From contig CM077116.1 of the NCBI GenBank assembly GCA_039619475.1, forward strand, positions 20,425,443-20,489,442: 64,000 nt of DNA, in the 5' to 3' direction. Numbering within the stretch: the first letter of the stretch is position 1; every line of letters starts with the position of its first letter. Source of the stretch: Icerya purchasi. Its lineage: Eukaryota > Arthropoda > Insecta > Hemiptera > Monophlebidae. The translations under genes and the position numbers were made by a program. The notes below the pieces were generated by a model. The model did not search any database. It was not told the origin of the DNA and saw nothing but the letters and a program-made list of their open reading frames with translations. This document shows positions 39,201 through 46,574 of the stretch, in pieces.

Positions 39201-42200
39201 TTATTCCTTTAGACCTATTCATTACTGGACAGGCAATAATTACTGAGTACAGAATCACCCGAAACTTAAATTTAGTCAGTAATCTAAAACTCCTAAACAA
39301 CGACAGTATTTTAAATGCTCTGGGACCTTCACCGAGCATTAAAATACTAAAAAAACAAATATCAATCGAAATAATAAACACATGGCAAACCCAGTGGAAC
39401 CAAGATCATACTGGCCGCAAAACATACACATTTTTCCCAAATATTCAAGATAAGATTCGTCTCAAAAACTTAAATATAACTTTCTTTAACTCCCAGGTAA
39501 TCACAGGACATGGCAACTTTGGGGAATACCTTCATCGCTTTAAGCTAATAGAGTCGCCAATCTGTCAGTACTGTGACACGAATACAATAGACAATACTCT
39601 TCACCTGATTCATTCATGCAAAGCTTTCCAGAACATAACGGAATCTTACCAAATCAATAAAAGTACAACACTAAAAATAAACAAAAAAAACTCTCATTCT
39701 CTTCTTGCCTACTTCCATGACGTCATGAAAAAAAAACTTACCCTAAAACCTCTGATCAACCATACTAACTAAAATAATATCTTTATTCCTAATACTTCTT
39801 TGTAATATCAATACTAAAATATTTAAGTAAGCTCTGCATTGGTGACTAAGCTTTGGCATCATCATTGCAATTGTAAAAATACATTTAATGTAGTAATTAC
39901 TCGTGTACTTTATATATTTATGCATGCATATAATTAGTTTTAAAACATTTTTAAAAAACATGTAACACTAAAAAAAAAAAAATTTTTTTTTTCTTTCTTC
40001 TTTCTTTTTTCTATTTAGTATACGACACGCCATTATGTACCCTTATTATTAAATATATTTGCCCCATCAGTATAATCTGAACTGGGGAACCAAAAAAAAA
40101 AAAAAAAAAAATACCATACATGTAATGATGTGATATAAATTCTAAACTGAGCATTTCGTTTAAAACCAGATCACAATAACTGAGTGTGCCAGATTGTACA
40201 GTTTGAATTTTTAAGCTTTCGATGCATTCAGCAACATCATCAAATTGCAATAATCCGGCGTTCAATGCTTTGATTCTGCTTCTCCACCTTGTGTCTGATA
40301 AAGGCTTTATAGCAAGCTTTAATTTGCCTTTTTGATTAATTTCCAGCGTTTGCTGGAACTTGAAAATAGCAAATAAATTTTCGGAATAAAATCAAAAGGT
40401 TTTTGCTACCATAGAAGAATTTCGTCCGTCTCCCAACAGCAACAGATTTCAACTATGACAACCGCAGGGTGTAAAAAATACCCTGGGATTAATATTTAAT
40501 ATTCGATCATTTACGCCTGCCATATCTGCACCATTGTCGTATCCTTGGCTATGACAGTTTTGAATATTTAAGCCATTTTTTTCAAGCTCTCCCAATATTG
40601 CATTAGTTCAATATTCTCCAATCGTTTCAGTGACAGCAAGAAATACGATAAAGTTTTCTTCTAATGTGATCTATATGTTTGATTAGTTTACTCTGGCAGC
40701 CCAAAACGTTCATAAATCGACCACTGACAGAGCAATACTCAAATTCCACATGTCGCGACATCTATCTATTGTACTACATTAAAATTAAACTAAAAAAAAA
40801 ATTTGACAATTCTGAGAGTTGCTAATTATATTTATCGTTTTATGACAAGTAAAATTTTTTCGTCGCGGTCATGGCTTTTAAGTATCTAATGCATAAACCT
40901 TTGAGACGCGAGGCCCCTTGGACCGCGAGGCCGTAGGCGGTTGCCCACGTCGCCCCCTCCTTACGGCGCCTCTGCATGTGTATAGTTGATATGCTTTATG
41001 TGTGTTTGATATAGTACACACACGTTATAGCTTGATGGTATACATGTAATGTAACAATGATAATGATGATGATGGTGTTGATGTGTATACTTGTGTAATT
41101 ATGTATATACACGTGTACACTTTCTAATGTAATGAAGCAGTATACCTCAAAATTATCAACCTTAACGGATTTGATGCAGCCCTGGTAATATACAGTTGTT
41201 TAGTATAGATTAAAGTTTCGTAAATTAATAATGTACATATTTCCTTTTACTTAAACAAGGAGGTCAGCATAGTTGTATTCAAAATGTACCATATCAACTC
41301 GGCTTAAAACAGAAATTGTTGTGTTCCAAAAAGGCTCTACTAAGCATTTAATTACACTTCTACGATGTCAAAACTGTTGCATGACTGAATTCTTGTGCTT
41401 TAAACTGGTAAACGGTGAATTGTATATAAATGTGGTATTAAGTAGTTCTTAAATGCGTATGGTGCTGTGAACAATATTTTACATGACAAAGAAATGATTA
41501 TGCAGTTTATAACATTTACATGATTTAATGGCCTTGGTCTGTAGTTTTTGTTGTTAATATACTCATCTTCGTCTGATTCGTAAAAATAATCGTGCACTAT
41601 TGGAAATAAGTCCCAATTTTCTTCATCACTACTCTGGCGTTTCGTTAGATTGTGAAGTAACAAACCATTTACCTGCAACGTAACAAAAAAAAATTAGTAA
41701 TTACTCAAACAAAATGTCAATATATATACACCATAGTATAAAGGTCTAGTATATGCCGTAATTATGGTTCGATGTAACCGAAATTAATTAGCGATAGTTT
41801 ATCTATTTATGATTAATTATGTTTGTGAATTGTTTTTTGTATATTTATATTAATTATAACATTCAATAGTACACAATTCATATAATGAATCAGCATGTAC
41901 GTTATTGCATTTGAATTCAAAATTTTTGGTGGCTTCAATGTGTAAAAAAGTGTCGCTTCCGTAATTTATTTAGCATTCTTTCCAAAGAAAAGTTTTAATC
42001 TCAAAAGCAATTTTTTTTTAATGCACCTTACAGTTAAAAAGGACAGTAAAAGTTCAAAAATTGCTTCTGATGCGAATCATACAGCATTTTATGAAATGGA
42101 ATTTGAAATTTTTGCTTTTTAATGTCATTAGTTAATGTAAATGTATACATTTATGAACTTAAACTCAGTGTCATGTATGTACGCACGAAAAAGTACAATA

Positions 42201-42781
42201 TAAATCCGGAAACTGTGTTAAATGTTAATTATGTAACTTTTTGTAGAGAGCAATTTGAAATTTTTTTCTTGGTACTGTTATTTCATATACTATCAAGAAG
42301 TGACTTAGCAGATTCTCATTATCTACACTTTTTCATTAAAAGTACTGCTAATTCGAGGAACAGAAATAATTCTTCAATCCGTAAAAAGCGTTTCTAGATA
42401 TACATATATATAATCTGAAGTTTGTAGAGAAGAATCGAAACACTTACACATTGATTTATAAATTACTTTTCGATCGCTGTGAAAAGTTAAAAACATTTTT
42501 ATGTAGCATATCTCCTATTTTAAAATTGTTCATTTCCTTTTAACTTTACTATCGTGACATCTTTCAAGTAATCGTTTAATGTATAATATATATACATTAT
42601 ATGATGAACGAAATATTTTTATTTTATCATAAAATGAATAAGATAAAATAATATGAACGAGTACGCAGTAACTTACTTTGGTGCTGCTTTGTATTCCGGA
42701 CCGTAATTCAGTTACTTTGTAATTTTCACTGTACCGCATTGAAGTAACGAACAGCAGTATTACATATAAATTGATGAACAT
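24089..42781 (-). CDS. Secreted cystine-knot growth factor, Trunk/PTTH-like, complete four-exon gene
   Basis: Minus-strand exons 42677-42781, 41520-41672, 30128-30277 and 24089-24256 join in phase 0 to 191 residues with no internal stop; every junction is GT/AG. Residues 1-18 form a signal peptide (MFINLYVILLFVTSM core). Residues 36-86 are acidic with an N-glycosylation site NLT at 43-45 and a dibasic KR at 46-47, a possible prohormone cut. Residues 87-191 hold seven cysteines (92, 118, 138, 145, 163, 175, 177) with CMRPGFRC, VQTIYITRKR and a closing GCDCMWP. The spacing C...C...CxxPxxxC...C...CxC resembles PTTH and Trunk, secreted ligands of Torso kinase; IL-17, noggin and Spatzle have related knots, so the subfamily is not settled. 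The odd cysteine number suggests a disulfide-linked dimer. Introns of 1.0, 11.2 and 5.9 kb are packed with transposons, yet the reading frame is untouched, so the gene is probably functional. Confidence 0.8.
25470..26040 (-). pseudogene. 3' part of an I-like LINE, decayed
   Basis: On the minus strand HLLFECSSISSERAVLYSNL and LVLGLPTPYCAHYIPALPSP align with the C-terminus of the LINE at 32887-36325 (HVLFECSGLSRERELLYCHL, LKLGLPAPFNASYVLSLPT). Upstream it keeps ISTAIMELL and FSYFDINELKPALSKS, the region before the reverse transcriptase fingers, fused to the C-terminus, so an internal deletion removed most of ORF2. A short T run at 25481-25491 is the remains of the poly(A) tail. Confidence 0.6.
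26041..27109. other. Low-certainty transposon-derived stretch
   Basis: 26041-26360 on the minus strand has weak resemblance to the middle of the I-like LINE. 26860-27060 on the plus strand has a short open stretch (LTETQLLHWERMLERKEE, ILLSGEQFWTKLVIG) that I cannot assign. No host exon recognised. Confidence 0.3.
27110..28225 (+). pseudogene. Decayed RTE-like LINE with (TTA)n tail
   Basis: Plus-strand fragments: LLHSYGISKGYIHLIKNIYR, IRQGDTLAPKLFITSLE, LRSADDIALPT (active site FADD decayed to SADD), SNKIGLRIN, and at the end GKNWLQKAHDRN, LGKAYVQQWTDKS, the characteristic C-terminus of insect RTE elements. It is followed by A residues and TTA repeats at 28199-28219, as expected for RTE tails. 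Multiple stops and frameshifts. It is a different, older lineage from the copy at 20240. Confidence 0.75.
29880..30118. repeat. Dispersed repeat next to exon 3
   Basis: The block with caaatttcatccaaatcgtt, agagccgtttccgagatacg and an A/T spacer followed by aagaattgctcgtttaaag has the look of a high-copy element tail in insect genomes. It stops about 10 nt from the exon 3 splice donor. Element class not determined. Confidence 0.4.
30128..30277 (-). CDS. Cystine-knot gene exon 3
   Basis: Acceptor TTGCTTCAG, donor GTAATT, 50 codons in phase 0: HFRPLCQSVRKRIELRSDVY, EYRPSHYVETVCKRFS and a Ser/Asn-rich tail ending HNQ. It starts the knot with two cysteines. Confidence 0.85.
30713..30742. repeat. 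Poly-C run followed by (TA)n
   Basis: About twelve C residues then TA repeats, directly before the left end of the mariner element. Similar poly-C runs occur at 59001-59013 and 62291-62305. Confidence 0.9.
30742..30772 (+). repeat. Mariner left terminal inverted repeat
   Basis: Begins TACATAGTCTAGCCATAAAT and ends in ACTGATACTGC; the inverse of 32025-32055 with one mismatch (T for A at the tenth base). Confidence 0.92.
30888..31929 (+). pseudogene. Mariner transposase with one frameshift
   Basis: Starts at ATG 30888 (MDWTDDHVRVTIIGLMKTGH), with a DNA-binding helix-turn-helix half including APRTVSRILTDD at about residues 95-106. The frame is lost near 31295-31315: a one-base gain (or two-base loss) moves the reading to the next frame, where the catalytic half is intact: LFTDEKIF (first Asp), QQDSAPAH (second Asp), GSPDLNPLDYELW (third Asp). 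Counting 37 residues between second and third Asp places it in the DD37D (maT-like) group. Stop TAA at 31927-31929. Otherwise undamaged, so the copy is young or the frameshift recent. No other stop seen. Confidence 0.9.
32025..32055 (-). repeat. Mariner right terminal inverted repeat
   Basis: Plus strand begins GCAGTATCAGTATTTATGGC and ends TTGACTATGTA; pairs with 30742-30772. Confidence 0.92.
32989..34604 (-). pseudogene. LINE ORF2, second half (thumb, RNase H, Cys-His end)
   Basis: Frame continues from the frameshift near 34605 with QNLTLRPYNPGSFEINLK, LSPTRWGGDPSVLIMLYKSL, IRSRLDYCSFLYG, then RNase H with acidic residues in TDGSK, GES, SDS and GNVAID, and CDANHVLFEC near 33180. TGA or TAA stop close to 32989. 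Apart from the frameshift it is open. Confidence 0.85.
34577..36319 (-). pseudogene. LINE ORF2, first half (endonuclease end and reverse transcriptase)
   Basis: Open from about 36319 to a TGA at 34577-34579. Endonuclease C-terminal part, then a Ser-rich linker and the full reverse transcriptase palm with FADD near 34735. Past 34605 the reading is out of frame, so the last residues before the stop are spurious. The second half continues in another frame. Confidence 0.85.
36971..36978. repeat. hAT target-site duplication, left
   Basis: CATGTGTA directly before the terminal CAGTGGCG; the identical 8 bp lie at 40975-40982. Confidence 0.9.
37920..37932. repeat. Target-site duplication of nested LINE, left
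   Basis: ATACCATACATGT, repeated exactly at 40111-40123 after the poly(A) tail. It restores the hAT reading frame when the LINE is removed. Confidence 0.92.
37933..40110 (+). mobile_element. R1-like LINE, 5'-truncated, nested in hAT
   Basis: A 2178-bp insert bounded by a 13-bp duplication and ending in 19 A residues (40092-40110). It starts in the middle of the reverse transcriptase fingers and runs through a full C-terminal domain and 3' UTR. Intact duplication and open frame imply recent insertion. A related, older copy lies at 55965-57425. Confidence 0.93.
37934..39772 (+). CDS. LINE ORF2 C-terminal 612 codons (reverse transcriptase), open
   Basis: Open from the truncated 5' end: KNKKAPGKDKITNKIAKLL (fingers), AYRPISLLNSCGKVYEKII, NQYGFRTAHSAEGAV, ISFDIRGAFDNCKW (catalytic Asp), GVPQGSVLGPTLWNLLY, LISYADDLCIVF (YADD), LSFATEKCNAMILG, MKYLGILIDHKLSF, and a C-terminal TGHGNFGEYLHRF with a Cys-His motif CQYCDTN...HLIHSC. 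The TGHG...YLHRF plus zinc motif and lack of RNase H fit the R1 clade. No start codon belongs to this fragment, so it is not expected to be translated on its own; 5' truncation makes it inactive. Confidence 0.9.
   Translation, partial: TKLEVNRETVNNIVKSLKNKKAPGKDKITNKIAKLLNTKYSDLFFNIINNCLQREIFPTIWKTADLILIQKPNRDCSSVTAYRPISLLNSCGKVYEKIINQFLVKEMSEKKILNENQYGFRTAHSAEGAVYKRISLTRSIISEGHSALIISFDIRGAFDNCKWSSIIKILKDKKINSSLINIIINYFHNRYARLQINNDFAKKKITCGVPQGSVLGPTLWNLLYSSVHNDVDQYCEVLNANSTLISYADDLCIVFKITKFTNLKKIERVCKMLENKITDFGLSFATEKCNAMILGNLKIENEIRGLNLISDQPIQLVDKMKYLGILIDHKLSFSHHLKAINLKCNNLYHQLCKILPNTNGLAHKQRIILYKGLIQPIYAYGSSVYTNKKILKTVKAQQRKFILNISSLYKTSPSSAACVIANIIPLDLFITGQAIITEYRITRNLNLVSNLKLLNNDSILNALGPSPSIKILKKQISIEIINTWQTQWNQDHTGRKTYTFFPNIQDKIRLKNLNITFFNSQVITGHGNFGEYLHRFKLIESPICQYCDTNTIDNTLHLIHSCKAFQNITESYQINKSTTLKINKKNSHSLLAYFHDVMKKKLTLKPLINHTN
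40111..40123. repeat. Target-site duplication of nested LINE, right
   Basis: Exact copy of 37920-37932. Confidence 0.92.
40975..40982. repeat. hAT target-site duplication, right
   Basis: CATGTGTA, identical to 36971-36978. Confidence 0.9.
41520..41672 (-). CDS. Cystine-knot gene exon 2
   Basis: Acceptor GTTGCAG, donor GTAAAT, 51 codons in phase 0. VNGLLLHNLTKRQSSDEENW with a glycosylation site and dibasic KR, then an acidic, Tyr-rich stretch (YFYESDEDEYINN) with no cysteine: a propeptide-like segment. Confidence 0.82.
42677..42781 (-). CDS. Cystine-knot gene exon 1 (signal peptide)
   Basis: ATG at 42779-42781, 35 codons, then a perfect donor GTAAGT. MFINLYVILLFVTSMRYS is a hydrophobic signal peptide. 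Just upstream the minus strand reads CACTTTCAG followed by ATAAAGCG before the ATG, which looks like a splice acceptor, so a non-coding first exon probably lies further right (beyond 42790). Confidence 0.82.
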
Positions 42782-42789
42782 CGCTTTAT

Positions 42790-45700
42790 CTGAAAGTGAA
42801 AATTGAACGTGTGTCAGAAAATATTCTTTTCGTAAAAAAAAGGTCAGTTCTAATTTCTCCGTTCAAACTACTACGTGTTTTAAATTAAACATACAGTAGC
42901 GTTATATAATTTGTTTATTTTTTAACATTTGCAAATCTCTTTTTATTCGGGAAAGAAAAAACGTATAATCAAGAATCAACTAAATTTTAGACTGGTAATG
43001 ATTTTTAAAGGGAAATAATTGTATGTGTTGCTGGACGTACTAATTATTATATTTCCTTTTTTTGTATATGTATTTGTAGGCCATTTCTTAATTTTAAAGT
43101 TCGTATCTTTTCTTCATTCGAGACGTGCAATGAATTCTGAAAGTTCGTTTAGTATTAAAATTATTTTTTGAAAATTATGTCCTCATGTTTGAATTTTCTT
43201 GTTCTAATTATACGATACATTTTCGAAAAATATATATGAACCTGGTGAAATTTACGTCCTCTTCGTTTGCTTTCTCGTCTGGTTCGATTACTGATGTATT
43301 CTACATGATCGTACGAAATGTCATATCAACCCCGTTGTTCGACTTGTTTGCGATTCCTTTATAGGGCATTCTTATTGGTGTTTACTCGTAACTAATAGTG
43401 CCTGCATAGCGTGGACGATACTTTTTTTATAGTTCTTGAAAACCCTGACTAGAAAACGTAGCGGAATATAGAATGAAAACCCCGTATCTTCCGCCATCTC
43501 TAGTCAACATGTGAAAACGTTAATATCGGACAGATTTACAGCGCTACCGTTGCTATAGGTTTAATCTAAATAGGTATTGTGCGAGGTTTACAGCGTTTTA
43601 ATCAGCGCGGTGACACCTAACAGCCTCTGTTGACATCTATATCGTTGCCATTAATTTTGTAGTGTTGTAATTCAGAGAATAAGAAAAGCGGTCCCTCCAG
43701 GAAAAATTCCAGTTCCGAAACGGCTAATCCCTTGATTTTTAGATAGCTCTCTGACTTTAGCGTAATTACCTATCCTAATCGATGTGTACCCGTATATCGT
43801 CGTTTGGTCCGAATTTCGAGTACTGTTTGCGACAGTGATGGATGAGTGCAACAATCGAGTCGTTACTGTACGGATCGCTGCTCTGTGTTTAAAATGAGTT
43901 CCATCTTACTTCGTTATCTATCTACTACTCCGTAATCTATCGACTTAGAATGCGAATATTTTCTATCTCCAATAATTACTTATCCATGGCTCTATTTATA
44001 CTTTTTTCTACGAAATATACGTTTTGCGTTGGCAGTGCTGTTCTTACAACTGTTAAATGCTATCGGCATTGCGTTACTACTACGCGTTTACTGAATACTA
44101 GCAGCAAATTTACTACAATCTCTTCGTAATCAATTATTGGTCGTTTTTAGTGTTCCAGAAATTGAATAGTTCAAAAACTAAAAATTAAAGTGTCCGAGAT
44201 TTTTTACGATAACCTTAATTGTAAATTTCTTTATACGGTCGTGTTCCCTTATTTTATAGACTCTCCATGTGCATCGTGAAATTTTAAATTTACCGCCATA
44301 GAAGTTAACAGAACGTGAGTATAGCCGAATTTTATTACCTATATAAGTAATTATGTGATCAGTAAAAAGGGATTTCGACGATTAATATAAATGCTCTGAA
44401 AACATAGACGTTTGTATACAAATATGTGCGTGTGTATCGATCAGCTGATAAATAATAATAATATATATTTATATATATGTATATGTATGTATATATCTAT
44501 ATACATATGTATATATATGTATATGTCTATATGTATGCATATATATCTATATGTATGTATATGTATGTATGCATGCATGTAAATCGCTATTTGTTTAATA
44601 ATTTTTTTGGCGCCAGGTGTTTTTGGAGCGCACATTTGTTACAAAATGTGTAAAGTACAAATAAAAAAATTACTGTGTGCTTCTGTGTTCTAGTTCGGCG
44701 TGTAAAACCACCGCTTACATAAAACGCGAACACGATGTATACGACTGAAACTAACACGAAGTAAAAAATTGGCACGTGATATCAGTCAACTGAGCTCGAT
44801 GAATTTTTATCGCATACGCCTCTGTTTCTTCGACAATTCCGAATAATTTAACCCATTTTTCCTTTTTCGACGTTTTTTGTGTTTTCTGCGTGTTAAATAT
44901 CTGTTTACAAAATCGAAAGTCTGTTTAAAAGTGATGCGTGTTTTTTATTCGTTCCATCGAAGGTAATTGATCGCGCGATCAATGTAAGTGATCACTTGAA
45001 TTATTGCAATTAATGTTCCGAATTTTTTTAATATCTTCGCCTGTGCCGGCAGTAAACGGTTCAATGTAAAAATTGATTAAGAACGGAATATTAGAGGAAA
45101 AAGGTAAGCCTCGTATGCGACTAGCAGACGACATCTCATAAAAGAGTATGGTAGTTTTGCGCATTTAAGCAGAGGAAGCTGCGCATTCGCTCAAATAGCG
45201 CGTCCCTTCCGTATTTGATCTCAAGCAAGCGAATGCGTTTCACCGTACGATCCACAAATGCCTGGAAAAAATAACTGGTAGATGCAAACCAAATCAAATT
45301 CGAGACTTAAATGGTTTATTGAACTGCAAAGTAATCGATATAAGACGGAACGCTGTAAATGAAATATGTTGTCAGTGGTGTAGTCTTGAAGGTGGTTTTG
45401 GGAATGCAAAATTTAAAAAAATACCCCGAGAGTAAATAACGTTTCCCATTAAATTTCGTTTTTTTCTAATTAATTAATTTTTGTTAAGTTAATATTTTCA
45501 TACTTCATAATAATAACACACCGAGTAAGTAGAAAAATACAAATAATAACTATTAGAGCCTGATTACAGAAACTATTTTGGTTAAAAATAATTTAAAAAA
45601 AAATATGTAGGTAAATTTAAACTTTTTCCGAAAGCATCATCTAATAACGGCATTGCTATTATTGAATTTCTACCCGAAATCGATCACACATACTTCTTAA

Positions 45701-46194
45701 TGAACATCGGTTTCACAATAGAGCCTCTCTTTTTTTGTATAAATTATACAAAAGGATTAGATCAGAAAAAATGCTGGTGCGAGACAGTTTTGAAGTAATG
45801 GCTGTAAAGTAATGGCAGAAAATGGAGAATAAAAATTCTTGAAAATAGTTGTTACGCCGAACCTAAAAAATCCCGCAAAATTAAGCAATACGTTGAAGTG
45901 TTATTCTTTTATTGACGTTAATTTCATCCAGGGATGCCACCACAGATTTATTTCCAGGGAAATAAAATGTTAAATTTAACGAGTGTTATTATTATAATTA
46001 TTACCGGTGTTTGAAAACAGAAATTATGATTTAAAAATTTTTATTTCAAGTCCTTGCAGAAATCTTACTTAGCCGGTGGACCGTAGAAAAAACACCAAAG
46101 TAATTAAGATAACTCATCTATAACCGAGTAACTTTAACATACATAAAAATCGGTACATAACAACAATTAAAATATATATATATATATATATATA
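42790..46194. other. Upstream region of the cystine-knot gene, no coding sequence recognised
   Basis: It should contain the promoter and any non-coding first exon of that gene. Seen: a long TATG/TA microsatellite at 44455-44580 and a CAGTGGTGTAG motif at 45374 that resembles a hAT terminus without a partner. No convincing exon, and short open frames lack motifs. Confidence 0.45.
44455..44580. repeat. TATA/TATG microsatellite
   Basis: About 125 bp of alternating purine-pyrimidine repeats (tatatg, tgtatg, tatctata), liable to form left-handed or slipped DNA and to vary in length. Confidence 0.9.
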
Positions 46195-46498
46195 TATAAA
46201 CGTTTTTTATATGAATTAACTTCCACTCGATTTTAACTATAAAAGTAAATTGTTTATTTATTAATGATACAATACAATACAATTAAAATAAAGGTAATAT
46301 TATTTTAACAATTCTTAAACTTACCTATAAAAGTAAAATCGATTTTGAAAGTGTTTAGTTTGTAATTTAAATCAATAATATAAAATCATGAAGTAACAAA
46401 CAAAATAGTTTTATTTACTAATGATTTTTCTTTATTAGCTTTTTACTGTTTACTGTTTATTATGTTAATCAAAATGGAAGCAGTGCAACCATTTTACA
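46195..46498 (-). repeat. 3' LTR
   Basis: In coding orientation it starts TGTAAAATGGTTGCACTGC (46498 downward) and ends AAACGTTTATA. The left limit (46195-46197) is uncertain by a few bases because the flank is a TA repeat. The copy at 50807-51110 appears identical. Confidence 0.93.
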
Positions 46499-46514
46499 TC
46501 TCCCCTCCCCCCCC
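46499..46514 (-). other. Polypurine tract
   Basis: In coding orientation a run of G with one A (GGGGGGGGAGGGGAGA) directly before the TGTAAA start of the 3' LTR, the usual primer site for second-strand DNA synthesis. Confidence 0.88.
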
Positions 46515-46574
46515 AAAATTGAAATCTTCTTCAATCAATAAACGATTGAAATATAGTACTAATAAATAACTAAC

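Larger units (their letters stand above)
36979..40974 (-). mobile_element. hAT transposon (ZMYM1/DUF4371-like transposase), decayed, with nested LINE
   Basis: Flanked by an exact 8-bp duplication CATGTGTA. The ends CAGTGGCGGGGTAAG (left) and CAGAGGCGCCGTAAG (right, read inward) match at 12 of 15. On the minus strand the transposase reads NCHSQGYDNGADMAGVNDRI then LNINPRVFYT near 40545-40440 (the catalytic-core QGYDNGANM motif), LVLNEMLSLEFISHHYMYG up to the LINE insertion, continuing past it with SIALEYLRTFCDWV-like sequence, and the C-terminal dimerisation domain KRSFSKLKII and LAVLYIEAD near 37310-37190. Stops and frameshifts are frequent, so it is inactive. Without the nested LINE it is about 1.8 kb. 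Confidence 0.88.
30278..41519. other. Intron 2 of the cystine-knot gene (11.2 kb), transposon-filled
   Basis: It holds four elements: mariner 30744-32053, I-like LINE 32887-36325, and hAT 36979-40974 with a nested R1-like LINE. Between them, 32056-32885, 36326-36970 and 40983-41519 show no gene; a poly-C run is at 30713-30724 next to a TA repeat. Confidence 0.75.

Noticed and set aside
44441..44635. Minus-strand frame rich in Tyr, Ile and His
   Set aside because: It is a translation of the TATG microsatellite.
45374..45420. hAT terminus (CAGTGGTGTAGTC)
   Set aside because: Only one end is visible; no partner terminus or 8-bp duplication was found nearby.
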